This document shows, piece after piece, positions 1 to 7,656 of a DNA stretch of 33,278 bases. Source of the DNA: Limnohabitans sp. MMS-10A-192 (GTDB lineage Bacteria; Pseudomonadota; Gammaproteobacteria; Burkholderiales; Burkholderiaceae_C). Every line of letters begins with the position of its first letter. The stretch's first letter is position 1. The position numbers were made by a program, and so were the translations under genes. The notes under the pieces were generated by a model that saw only the letters and a program-made list of their open reading frames with translations, was not told the DNA's origin and did not search any database. The DNA lies in assembly GCF_003063335.1 (NCBI RefSeq), contig NZ_NERX01000012.1, positions 1 through 33,278 of the forward strand. The letters are read 5' to 3'.

Positions 1-68
1 GCTTCAGCTTGCTTGAGGAATCCGATGATCTGCTCGTCGGTAAATCGTGTGGTCTTCATATCCGCCAT
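1..68 (-). mobile_element. IS3-family transposase OrfA, N-terminal fragment at window edge
   Basis: Read leftward from an ATG at 68 (or the internal ATG at 59), the sequence encodes MADMKTTRFTDEQIIGFLKQ and runs off the window. This is the characteristic start of the small OrfA (helix-turn-helix) protein of IS3-family elements. The OrfAB frame, the other terminal repeat and any target duplication lie outside the window. The element reads away from the antitoxin remnant to its right, and its insertion may explain why no intact toxin gene precedes that antitoxin. Confidence 0.8.
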
Positions 69-152
69 TCTCCAAAATTAGCGAACTTAGTTCCATCGAT
101 TTGGTACGGCTCAGAGGGGGCAGGTCATATGCGCCAACTGAAGGGGTAACCG

Positions 153-445
153 ATGACTGCACTCAAACTGCGGAAATGGGACAGCGCCCAACACCTCAAG
201 ACCGAAGAGGACATGGCGCTCTATATGGAGGCCTGCCTGCAAGAGGCAGGGGATGATGCTGCCAAGGCCCTGGGCACCATTGCCCGGGCCAAGGGCATGT
301 CGCAACTTTCGCGCGTACGGGCCTGGGCAGGGACAGCCTCTACAAGGCGTTGTCAGGGGAGGGCAACCCCAGCTTTGCCACGATCCTGAAAGTCACGGCG
401 GCGCTGGGCATCCAGCTCCACGCACAGCCCATGCAGGCGGGGTAA
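153..445 (+). pseudogene. HigA-like addiction-module antidote protein, frameshifted
   Basis: The ATG at 153 follows a good AAGGGG ribosome site. The first half (MTALKLRKWDSAQHLKTEED onward, to MSQLSR) matches the 'putative addiction module antidote' family, small XRE-type HTH proteins that neutralise a RelE/HigB-type toxin. Near 315 the family pattern leaves this frame and continues in another one (GLGRDSLYKALSGEGNPSF, then ILKVTAALGIQLHAQ) to a TAA at 443-445. The whole span is 293 nt, which fits loss of one base inside the HTH. No matching toxin is recognisable in the roughly 85 bases upstream. The gene is therefore probably dead, unless the shift is a sequencing error. Confidence 0.75.
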
Positions 446-824
446 GCGTGATGGGTGTTGGGGTAGGAGCGTTTGTGGCTCATGTCCTGTAAAGGCTGGA
501 TGCAGTCGTAGCTACGTGGCAAGTCACCGGCAGTAACCGACCCATTGCAGCCGGTCACATCTTTTAAGACGTTGACTTGTTTGTAGCGGTTGCTGCCGGT
601 CGTGTCCCGCAGTCATTTGTGGGCTTTCTGCCAGTAGCGGTCGGTCGATCTTTAACCATCAGGCTCGGCAGCCGGTCAGTTCGGTCATAGGCCAATGACC
701 GCTACCACACATCCTATCCAGTGCTGACGGATAGGATCCATTGATGCATGGGCCAATTTGCACAACAGGCTATGACGCCCAATGAACAGGGAGCCCTGCA
801 CATTTTCGATGCAGCGACGTTTTC
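446..824. other. Non-coding stretch with short repeats and a stem-loop
   Basis: No convincing gene is seen here. GTAGCGGT occurs at 583-590 and 634-641 and inverted (ACCGCTAC) at 698-705. GCAGCCGGTCA occurs near 547 and near 669. A perfect 9-bp inverted repeat with a 9-base loop lies at 711-737. The stretch looks like decayed repeat-rich intergenic DNA at the edge of the copper block. Confidence 0.5.
711..737. repeat. Perfect 9-bp inverted repeat (stem-loop)
   Basis: ATCCTATCC at 711-719 and GGATAGGAT at 729-737 enclose a 9-base loop. It lies about 90 bases past the 3' end of the leftward copper operon, so it could stabilise or end that transcript. There is no T-run on either strand and the stem is only moderately GC-rich, so it is not a standard intrinsic terminator. 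Confidence 0.5.
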
Positions 825-1169
825 TTACTGAACTAGCTGGATGTCAGTGACGATCATCTTGCCACCTTCATTGATCACCATAAACTTAATTTTTTCGCCT
901 GGCTTGATGCTGGTCAATAAACTCTTATCTTTAGCAGTAAATACCATTGTCATTCCCGGCATATCCATATGTTTGATTTCGCCGTGTTTGATCGTGACCT
1001 TGCCAGTTTCGAGATCAATTTTCTTGACCTCTCCGTCGGTTAAAGACGGCGTCATTTGAGACATGTTCATCTTGCTGTGATCCATGACAGCTTGGGAAAA
1101 ACTGCTTAAGGGAAGAGCCGCACCAATGGTCAATAGTGCAATTGCAATTTTCGTTTGAATATTTTTCAT
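825..1169 (-). CDS. CusF-like periplasmic copper-binding protein
   Basis: A 114-residue secreted protein with a signal peptide over about residues 1-26 and a CusF_Ec-type small beta-barrel domain over about 45-114. CusF proteins carry Cu(I)/Ag(I) in the periplasm and hand it to efflux pumps. The ligand pattern is H62, M70, M73 and M75, in KHMDMPGMTMVF. The spacing equals that of E. coli CusF (H36, W44, M47, M49), but Met stands where CusF has the copper-capping Trp. The N-terminal linker is also rich in Met and His (DHSKMNMSQM). It is the last gene of the leftward copper operon, 7 bp after the DUF411 gene. Function in copper handling is well supported; the precise partner is not known. Confidence 0.88.
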   Translation of the reverse strand: MKNIQTKIAIALLTIGAALPLSSFSQAVMDHSKMNMSQMTPSLTDGEVKKIDLETGKVTIKHGEIKHMDMPGMTMVFTAKDKSLLTSIKPGEKIKFMVINEGGKMIVTDIQLVQ

Positions 1170-1176
1170 ATTTTCC

Positions 1177-1659
1177 TCATGAGTAAGAGTTAAAAACTTT
1201 TGATGATCCGTCTTTTTGGATTAGCAAGACTTGATACGCGTCACGCCTTGCGCCGTAGACAGGACCGTCCATTCCAGGAGATCCGATAGGCATCCCCGGA
1301 ACGGCAAGACCTAACGCTTGTGGTTTTTCTTTGAGTAAACGTTGAATGTCTTCGGCTGGCACATGCCCCTCAATCACATATCCACCGACCAGAGCTGTAT
1401 GACATGAAGCGAACTTTTGAGGCATACCCAGTCGAGCCCGCGCTGCGTTATTACCTTGATCGTTTACTTTCAAAGAAAAATTATTCTTTTCTAAATGAAT
1501 AATCCAGTCTTTGCAACAGCCACAGTTAGGGTCTTTCCAGACTTGTATAGCTATAGCGTTTGGGCTGGCTGCAATAGCAATTGAGGACGAGCACATTGAA
1601 GCTATTCCCAACAATAGCAACCGCCTCGTTGAATTTTTTGAACTGTTTTTGTCAGTCAT
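1177..1659 (-). CDS. DUF411 family metal-binding protein
   Basis: A 160-residue exported protein. The ATG at 1659 is chosen because a signal peptide follows at once (TRRLLLLGIASMCSSSIAIA) and AGGATAGGG lies upstream; a longer reading would overlap the preceding cupredoxin gene. The DUF411 signature WKDPNCGCCKDW holds three cysteines at about 46, 48 and 49, close to the mature N-terminus. Conserved C-terminal blocks follow (SCHTALVGGYVIEGHVPA; GLAVPGMPIGSPGM). DUF411 proteins are repeatedly found in copper, silver and mercury resistance operons, and the CxCC motif suggests thiol metal binding, but the biochemical role is not settled. It sits between the cupredoxin (26 bp) and the CusF-like gene (7 bp). 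Confidence 0.88.
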   Translation of the reverse strand: MTDKNSSKNSTRRLLLLGIASMCSSSIAIAASPNAIAIQVWKDPNCGCCKDWIIHLEKNNFSLKVNDQGNNAARARLGMPQKFASCHTALVGGYVIEGHVPAEDIQRLLKEKPQALGLAVPGMPIGSPGMDGPVYGARRDAYQVLLIQKDGSSKVFNSYS

Positions 1660-1685
1660 TTCAGCAGCCCTATCCTGTAATGAAA

Positions 1686-2180
1686 TTACTTCTTGCCAAC
1701 CTTGATCGCGCCCTTCATCCCAGCTTCGTAGTGGCCTGGCATCAAGCAGGCAAAATTTACGGTTCCAGTCTTCGTGAATTGCCAAACAATTTCGCCTTGC
1801 TGTCCTGGAGATAGTGTCACTTTGCCAGGTTCGTCATGTTCCATATCTGGGAATTTTTTCATCTGCTCCAGATGCTCGAGCAATTCCTTCTGGGTGCCCA
1901 GACTCAATTCGTGCTTGACCTTTCCTTGATTCTTGACAACAAAGCGGACCGTCTCTCCTTGCTTGACCTGAATAGATGAGGGTGTGTAACGCATGTTATC
2001 CGTCATATCGACATTGATGGTCTGCGTTACCTTGGAGGCAACACCTGGTTTGCCAATTGCGGTTTCCTCGTCAGCATGGCCATGCCCACCGGCGTGCTTT
2101 CCAGCCGCAAAAGCCGACGCTGACAGGGTCAGAGCAACCAAAACAAAGATTTGGCGAGAAGTGATGTACTTGGATTTCAT
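1686..2180 (-). CDS. Periplasmic cupredoxin (CopI/plastocyanin-like)
   Basis: A 164-residue protein with a cleavable signal peptide (about residues 1-26) and a His-rich mature start (KHAGGHGHADEE). A single cupredoxin domain follows. Type 1 copper ligands are visible as H90 (KVKHEL) and C145, H150, M155 (ACLMPGHYEAGM), the Cys-x4-His-x4-Met order of the family. Such proteins bind or shuttle Cu(II)/Cu(I) in the periplasm, and CopI-type members contribute to copper tolerance. It lies between the multicopper oxidase gene (21 bp) and the DUF411 gene, in the same operon. Base composition is visibly AT-richer than the catabolic genes further right, in line with horizontal origin. Confidence 0.9.
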   Translation of the reverse strand: MKSKYITSRQIFVLVALTLSASAFAAGKHAGGHGHADEETAIGKPGVASKVTQTINVDMTDNMRYTPSSIQVKQGETVRFVVKNQGKVKHELSLGTQKELLEHLEQMKKFPDMEHDEPGKVTLSPGQQGEIVWQFTKTGTVNFACLMPGHYEAGMKGAIKVGKK

Positions 2181-2201
2181 TCGTTAACTCCGGAAAAAAA
2201 T

Positions 2202-3629
2202 TCAGTGATTGCTATGTGATGAGGGCTTGCGCACCTTGACTTCGGTCGTTTTGGCGGGCATCTGGGCGCGAGGCATGGACTGCCCACCCTCCGCCTTGAA
2301 GCGCGCTGGTTCAGTCAACGGCCCGGTGTACTCATGGGCTACCGTGCCTTCGGGATGCTTGTACCAACCCGGGTCCTTGTAGTCCCCCGGCTTTTGATTA
2401 CGGCGGACCTTCAGAACGCTGAACATGCCACCCATTTCGACCGATCCGAAGGGGCCTTGGCCAGTCATCATCGCAGCGGTGTTGTCAGGGATGGGCATTT
2501 CCATCTCAGTCATGTCGGCCATACCACGCTCACCCATGACCATGTAGTCTGGAATCAGGTTATTGATCTTCTTGGCGATGCCACGGTGATCCACACCAAT
2601 CAATGTCGGAACGTTATGACCCATGGCGTTCATGGTGTGATGGCTTTTGTGACAGTGGAAGGCCCAGTCCCCTTCCTCATCTGCCAGAAACTCGATCTGT
2701 CGCATCTGACCGACGGCCACATCGGTCGTCACTTCATGCCAGCGGGTGCTCTTGGGTGTCGGGCCACCGTCCGTACCAGTGACGAGGAACTCATGGCCGT
2801 GCAAATGTATGGGGTGGTTCGTCATCGTCAGATTGCCAATGCGAATACGCACCTTGTCGTTCAGGCGAACATTGAGGCTGTCAATGCCTGGAAATATCCG
2901 GCTATTCCAGCTCCACAGGTTGAAGTCCAGCATTGTCATGATCTTGGGGGTGTAGCTGCCCGGATCGATGTCATAGGCGTTGAGTAGGAAGCAGAAGTCT
3001 CGCTGGACCTCATCAATCAGATCATTCTTGACCTTAGGATGGGTCACCCAAAAGCCCATCATGCCCATGGCCATCTGTGTCATCTCATCAGCATGCGGGT
3101 GGTACATGAAGGTGCCAGGCCGGCGCGCGACGAACTCGTAAACAAACGTCTTGCCGGAGGGAATAGCCGGCTGGTTCAGTCCGGCCACACCGTCCATGCC
3201 GTTGGGCAGGCGCTGCCCGTGCCAGTGAATGGAGGTATGCTCTGGCAGCTTGTTGGTCACGAAGATCCGTACGCGATCGCCCTCGACCACTTCAATCGTG
3301 GGCCCCGGGCTCTGGCCGTTGTAGCCCCAGAGATGGGCTTTAAAGCCAGGGGCCATTTCCCGCACTACTGGTTCGGCGACCAGGTGAAATTCCTTGACGC
3401 CTTGATTCATGCGCCATGGCAAAGTCCATCCATTCAGCGTCACCACCGGGTTGTAGGCGCGTCCGCTGTTGGGGACAAGCGGCGCCATGGTGTTAGGGCT
3501 GGTCTGTATTACAGGCTCAGGCAGAGCGGCCATCGCCACGCGGCTGACCGCGCTGGCGGCCACGGCACCACCAGCAATCCCGGCGTACTTAAAAAAGTCT
3601 CTTCTGGAAGTCATCGTTGTATCTTTCAT
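2202..3629 (-). CDS. Tat-exported multicopper oxidase (copper detoxification)
   Basis: A 475-residue cupredoxin-type multicopper oxidase. A twin-arginine signal is seen at the start (TSRRDFFKYAGIAGGAVAAS), so the folded copper enzyme would go out by Tat. All four copper-binding blocks are present: HWHG at 135-138, HPH at 177-179, HPIHLHGH at 272-279 and HCHKSHHTMNAM from 325. The last fits HCH-x3-H-x4-M of the type 1 site. Met-rich stretches (DEMTQMAMGMMG; about 368-400) are typical of copper oxidases that oxidise Cu(I) to the less toxic Cu(II). The start is directly adjacent to the stop of the upstream efflux gene; Met6 is an equally possible start. It is shorter than the roughly 600-residue plasmid CopA proteins, so no symbol is given. 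Confidence 0.92.
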   Translation of the reverse strand: MKDTTMTSRRDFFKYAGIAGGAVAASAVSRVAMAALPEPVIQTSPNTMAPLVPNSGRAYNPVVTLNGWTLPWRMNQGVKEFHLVAEPVVREMAPGFKAHLWGYNGQSPGPTIEVVEGDRVRIFVTNKLPEHTSIHWHGQRLPNGMDGVAGLNQPAIPSGKTFVYEFVARRPGTFMYHPHADEMTQMAMGMMGFWVTHPKVKNDLIDEVQRDFCFLLNAYDIDPGSYTPKIMTMLDFNLWSWNSRIFPGIDSLNVRLNDKVRIRIGNLTMTNHPIHLHGHEFLVTGTDGGPTPKSTRWHEVTTDVAVGQMRQIEFLADEEGDWAFHCHKSHHTMNAMGHNVPTLIGVDHRGIAKKINNLIPDYMVMGERGMADMTEMEMPIPDNTAAMMTGQGPFGSVEMGGMFSVLKVRRNQKPGDYKDPGWYKHPEGTVAHEYTGPLTEPARFKAEGGQSMPRAQMPAKTTEVKVRKPSSHSNH

Positions 3630-5063
3630 TCAATGAGGCGCAGCGCCACCGGCTGGCGCACTGGGCATGGCTGCCAGCGGAGTGTTCATCGGTCGCCCGA
3701 CCAGTGAGGCTTGTAGCGCGGCATCCGCTAGCCAAAACTGCTGCTCGGCTCCGATCGCAGCCATGACCGTAGAGACCTGATCACGTGAGTCCGCCAGCAA
3801 CTCGAAGATGCCGATGATCATTCCGTTGTAGCGCAGTTGGTTCTCTTCTGAGATCACCTTACGAAGCGGTATCACCTCGTCCCGGTTGTGCCGTGCAATG
3901 TCATAAGCCGTGCGATAGGATGAGTAGCTTTCTCGCAAGCTTGAACCCGCCGAGCGGACGGTCGCCTCAAGCTGATTGGCTGCGGCCAAGGTGCGTGCGT
4001 TCATGGCATCGCGCTGCATGCCCCCCCAATCAAAGATGGGCAGGCGTACCGCGATTTCATACCCTCGCGCTACGCTGCGCTCACCCGCCACGCTGTTCGT
4101 GCTGGTGTTGCGCATGGCCCTCAGTTCAATGTCGGTGATGCTGGTGACCATGTTCAAACCCTGGGCTCTGGCGGAAGCATCCAGTGTGCTTTGGGCAAGA
4201 CGGATGTCGAGGCGGTTACGCGTAGCAAACGTCGCAACGCCCTGCGGATCGAGCGCCTGTTTGGGTAGTTCAGGCAAGCGGTCCGGCAGTTTGAGCATCT
4301 GGGCCTGTTGGGCATCCAGACCGAGTACGCGTACGAACTCTTCGCGGGCAGCAGTTACTTGGTGAGTTGCTGTTGCCAATCGGGTCCCTGCGTCCGCATA
4401 GAAGGCCTGCTCACGAGCCCGTGTGAGGCGATTGAAGTTGCCTATGGCCTGCATCCTGCGAGCCAGTTCGGCACTCGCTGCAGCGCTTTCATACACCTGC
4501 TTGGCATACTGAAGCGTCTGTTGGGCAGCCACGGCGCGGACCCATGCCTGGCGCACGCGGGTGACCTGGTCGACCACATCACTCGACAGTCGCAGATGGG
4601 CCACTTCGATGCGACGGTTGGCGATTCCCTGGCGACTAGGGAGGGTCAGAATATCGAGCAGACCAAAGGAAAGCGTACGGTTTAACTCCAGCGCATCACC
4701 GGCCACCATGCGTTCCAGGGAGAAGACCGGGTTTGCAATTCTGCCCACCTGTGCCGCATCTGCGGACTCCGCCCAACCTTGAGCCAGCAGCGCCTGGAGC
4801 GATGGGCTGTTGACGAGCGCCAGCTGGACCGCCTCGCGCTGACCCAGAATGTTTTGAAGCAGCTTCTGGGCCGCCTGCGCACGCTGTTCGCGCTCATCGG
4901 CAGTCCGCGCGAGAGAAATCTGCCCTTCGGCAAAACTCTTGGCCTCCTCGTTCACCCGGGCAACGTTTTGTTCGAGGCTAACAGTGGCGCAACCGGCAAG
5001 CGTGGCCAAGGCGATCGCGGATAGCGCCAGTTTCCCTAGCGAGGTGCTTGGGATGCGCTTCAT
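3630..5063 (-). CDS. Outer-membrane efflux lipoprotein (TolC/CusC-like)
   Basis: A 477-residue outer membrane factor. The signal peptide ends in the lipobox LAGC with acylated C25, as in CusC/OprM-type channels. Two repeats of the OEP fold follow, with long Ala/Gln/Arg-rich helices. These proteins form the trimeric outer-membrane duct of RND-type or similar pumps, but no RND pump or membrane fusion protein is in this operon. The channel must therefore work with a pump encoded elsewhere or in a pump-independent way. Its ATG overlaps the stop of the 107-residue protein by 4 bp (ATGA), and it abuts the multicopper oxidase, so the three genes are translationally coupled. Confidence 0.9.
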   Translation of the reverse strand: MKRIPSTSLGKLALSAIALATLAGCATVSLEQNVARVNEEAKSFAEGQISLARTADEREQRAQAAQKLLQNILGQREAVQLALVNSPSLQALLAQGWAESADAAQVGRIANPVFSLERMVAGDALELNRTLSFGLLDILTLPSRQGIANRRIEVAHLRLSSDVVDQVTRVRQAWVRAVAAQQTLQYAKQVYESAAASAELARRMQAIGNFNRLTRAREQAFYADAGTRLATATHQVTAAREEFVRVLGLDAQQAQMLKLPDRLPELPKQALDPQGVATFATRNRLDIRLAQSTLDASARAQGLNMVTSITDIELRAMRNTSTNSVAGERSVARGYEIAVRLPIFDWGGMQRDAMNARTLAAANQLEATVRSAGSSLRESYSSYRTAYDIARHNRDEVIPLRKVISEENQLRYNGMIIGIFELLADSRDQVSTVMAAIGAEQQFWLADAALQASLVGRPMNTPLAAMPSAPAGGAAPH

Positions 5064-5383
5064 GGCTTGACTCCCCCATGATGACTAGATTGCGTATCAG
5101 GCACTTCAGAGGCATCCTTTAGGGCCTCACCTGTCGCGACCTCCTTGGCATAGCTGCGCCAGCCTCCAATACGACCTACCAAGTCGTTGGCTTTGACCCA
5201 GGACTGAATGGCCTGGTCGTTGTAGGGGCGGAAGTCACTAAGTGCAGACTTGTACTCAACTTCCACCACCGAAAGATTTTTCACGGGCTCTTTGTTGGCT
5301 TGGGCCGCGGCTACACCAGCTAACATGGCACAACTCAGGGCGAGACATGTCTGTGCGAATAATAGTGAACGTCTGACGAGCAT
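5060..5383 (-). CDS. Small exported protein of unknown function, first gene of the copper operon
   Basis: A 107-residue protein with a clear signal peptide (LLFAQTCLALSCAMLAGVAA, about residues 7-26). No family is recognised with confidence. The mature part is about 80 residues, soluble and mildly charged, with a WVKANDLVGRIGGWRSYAKE core and a His pair near the C-terminus (SSHHGG). It is the promoter-proximal gene of the copper operon and overlaps the efflux lipoprotein gene by 4 bp, which implies a copper-related periplasmic role. Its coupling to the channel suggests an accessory subunit or chaperone; that is inference only. Confidence 0.8.
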   Translation of the reverse strand: MLVRRSLLFAQTCLALSCAMLAGVAAAQANKEPVKNLSVVEVEYKSALSDFRPYNDQAIQSWVKANDLVGRIGGWRSYAKEVATGEALKDASEVPDTQSSHHGGVKP

Positions 5384-5458
5384 GGTTTCCTCAATGTGAT
5401 CGGTAACATAGACAGGGGGAATTATTAAAATACCAAGTCGTCAGCACGATGTCGAAAA

Positions 5459-5476
5459 GATTACATATTTGTCATC
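5459..5476. promoter_or_regulatory. Copper-box-like operator in the divergent cop/copRS control region
   Basis: GATTACATATTTGTCATC is an imperfect 18-bp palindrome (GATTACA / TGTCATC half-sites). It resembles the binding boxes of CusR/CopR-type regulators, which have TTACA/TGACA half-sites around an AT-rich centre. It lies 75 bp upstream of the leftward copper operon and 60 bp upstream of the copR start, so one bound regulator could serve both directions. Confidence 0.55.
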
Positions 5477-5536
5477 TCGCCATCGCAATAAATGGAAGTC
5501 GTCATACTCAGGTCTGCCAAAGAGGGTCAGTTGCCA

Positions 5537-6220
5537 ATGAAAATTTTGATTGTGGAAGATGAGCCTAAGACCGGGGCATATCTGCGCCAGGGACTGATCG
5601 AGGCCGGTTTCGTTGTGGACTTGGCCAGAAATGGGCCCGACGGCCTTCACCTAGCTCTTGGCGGTAACTACGATCTCGCGATCCTGGATGTGATGATGCC
5701 GGGCATGAGCGGTTGGGAGGTCCTGCAGGCGATACGTCATGAAGGCCTACAAGTGCCAGCCATGTTTCTCACCGCCCGCGATCAGGTGGAAGATCGCGTG
5801 AAGGGGCTTGAATTAGGCGCCGACGATTACCTCGTCAAGCCGTTTTCCTTTGCCGAGCTCTTGGCCCGAGTTCGCACCATTGTGCGCCGCGGTCGTAGTG
5901 GCACCGAATCCACGACCTTGCAGGTGGCAGACCTCCAACTTGATCTGCTACGCCGCCGCGTCACCCGAGACGGCAAGCGCCTTAATCTTACCGCCAAGGA
6001 GTTTGGATTGCTGGAACTGCTGATGCGTAGGCAGGGAGAAGTCCTGCCCAGGTCGCTGATCGCCTCTCAGGTTTGGGACATGAACTTCGACAGCGACACT
6101 AACGTCATCGAGGTGGCCATGAGGCGTCTGCGCGTCAAGATCGATGATGATCACCAGTTCAAGCTGATCCAAACTGTACGCGGCATGGGCTACGTGCTCG
6201 AAGCGCCGGAGGGTCGCTAG
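5537..6220 (+). CDS. copR: Heavy-metal response regulator (CopR/CusR-like, OmpR family)
   Basis: A 227-residue response regulator. The ATG at 5537 is chosen because [10 protein letters not shown] is the family start and AGAGGG lies 10 bp upstream. The receiver domain covers about residues 1-115, with acidic pocket E7/D8, phosphoacceptor D51 (AILDVMMPG) and conserved Lys in [10 protein letters not shown]. The winged-helix DNA-binding domain covers about 125-225 ([38 protein letters not shown]). In the CopR/CusR/CzcR/IrlR group, phosphorylation switches on metal-resistance operons. It is divergent from the copper operon, and its stop TAG is followed at once by the sensor kinase ATG. Copper is the likely signal because of the neighbours; silver is possible. 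Confidence 0.92.
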   Translation: MKILIVEDEPKTGAYLRQGLIEAGFVVDLARNGPDGLHLALGGNYDLAILDVMMPGMSGWEVLQAIRHEGLQVPAMFLTARDQVEDRVKGLELGADDYLVKPFSFAELLARVRTIVRRGRSGTESTTLQVADLQLDLLRRRVTRDGKRLNLTAKEFGLLELLMRRQGEVLPRSLIASQVWDMNFDSDTNVIEVAMRRLRVKIDDDHQFKLIQTVRGMGYVLEAPEGR

Positions 6221-7642
6221 ATGTTTCGCAGGCTGTCACTGACATCCCGCCTCACCATCTTTTTTATAGCGCTGGCCAGTTCGGTCATCCTGGGCTTGGC
6301 GCTTCTTTTCATGGTAGAGGCTGATAGGCACTTCGTCGACCTCGATAGCGCCGCCTTGGATGATAAAAAGCACCTGATCGAGGGCATTCTGGCCAGTTCT
6401 CGATCCCATGAAGAAGCTCGCAGTCGCCTGAACGAAGCATTGAGCCATCACCACAGCCTTTACGCTCTGGTCAAAGGACCGCAGGGTGAAAAGTTGTACC
6501 AGACCAACGGATACAGCGGCCCGACTACGCAAGCATCATTCATCACGAATGACGACGGCCACGGGCTTCAGTCTTGGAGGAGTGGCGGTCGCGAGTTCCA
6601 TGAGATGAGCTTTACTGCTGGCATGGTTCAGGGAATGGCCGGGCCGCTCCAAATATCACTCGCCGTCGATACGCAGCACCACCAAGAATTCATGAGGGAG
6701 CTCCGGCGCAGCATTGCGATCTATGCTGTGCTGGCCATTCTTCTAAGCGGATTCTTGGCTTGGTTCGCGGCTCATCAAGGCATGTCTCCGCTGCGCGCAA
6801 TGAAACGTCGCGCCGCTGCAGTGACAGGCCAACAGTTGCAAGAGCGCATGCCCGAGGATGCCGTCCCGATTGAAATGGCAGATTTGGCAAGGGAACTCAA
6901 TGAGATGTTGGGTCGCCTGCAGAACGACTTCAAACAGCTTGCTGATTTTGCGGCGGATTTGGCACATGAACTTCGCACACCCATCAGCAATCTCCTCACC
7001 CAAACACAGGTGACGCTGTCCACCCAACGCGACCTTAAGACATACCAAGATACGCTGGCGTCCAACGCAGAGGAATTGCAGCGTTTGGCTCGGGTGGTAT
7101 CAGACATGCTATTCCTCGCCAAGACAGAGCGGGGGGTAGACCTGCCCCATAAGGAGTCCTTCTCGGCAGCACAAGGAGCTCGCGAACTCGTTGAATTTTA
7201 TGAAGCCGTTGCGGACGAAAAACGCATCTTGATGAGCGTGGAAGGTGATGGGCGAATCTATGGCGATCGTTTGATGTTCAGACGTGCCTTGAGCAACCTC
7301 CTATCCAATGCGCTCAGGCATGCACCAGTCGGCGGTGTAGTGGGCGTCAGAATCGAAAGTTCGTCGCGTGGAATTGAAGTCACTGTCAAAAACACGGGCA
7401 AGGAGATTCCATTGGATGTCCAGCAGAGAGTCTTCGAGCGCTTCTATCGCGCAGACTCAGCACGCAGGCACCCAGCTTCTGACGGGGCAGGCTTGGGGCT
7501 GTCGATTACCAAAGCCATCGTCGAGGCCCATGGCGGGGCGATCTCGGTTACTTCAGACCAGGAGTGGACTCGATTCAGGCTTGTTTTTCCAGAGCTTCAA
7601 GCAAGGATGAGGCAAGCGACTGAACTACTTAGTCGGCCCTGA
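6221..7642 (+). CDS. copS: Heavy-metal sensor histidine kinase (CopS/CusS-like)
   Basis: A 473-residue membrane kinase starting directly after the response regulator stop. TM1 lies at about 12-32, then a periplasmic sensor loop of about 135 residues with several His (SHHHSLY, TQHHQEF) and Met, TM2 at about 170-190, HAMP, then DHp with H249 in FAADLAHELRTPISNL. The ATP domain has the N-box NLLSNALRHAP and G-box DGAGLGLSITKAIVEAHGG. The family (CusS, CopS, IrlS) senses periplasmic Cu(I)/Ag(I) and phosphorylates the partner regulator. The order copR-copS and the divergent copper operon support copper sensing. No missing catalytic residues are seen. Confidence 0.92.
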   Translation: MFRRLSLTSRLTIFFIALASSVILGLALLFMVEADRHFVDLDSAALDDKKHLIEGILASSRSHEEARSRLNEALSHHHSLYALVKGPQGEKLYQTNGYSGPTTQASFITNDDGHGLQSWRSGGREFHEMSFTAGMVQGMAGPLQISLAVDTQHHQEFMRELRRSIAIYAVLAILLSGFLAWFAAHQGMSPLRAMKRRAAAVTGQQLQERMPEDAVPIEMADLARELNEMLGRLQNDFKQLADFAADLAHELRTPISNLLTQTQVTLSTQRDLKTYQDTLASNAEELQRLARVVSDMLFLAKTERGVDLPHKESFSAAQGARELVEFYEAVADEKRILMSVEGDGRIYGDRLMFRRALSNLLSNALRHAPVGGVVGVRIESSSRGIEVTVKNTGKEIPLDVQQRVFERFYRADSARRHPASDGAGLGLSITKAIVEAHGGAISVTSDQEWTRFRLVFPELQARMRQATELLSRP

Positions 7643-7656
7643 ATAACGCCTTTTGC

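Noticed and set aside
711..737. Stem-loop as intrinsic terminator of the copper operon
   Set aside because: No T-run on either strand and only moderate GC in the stem; kept only as an inverted repeat.
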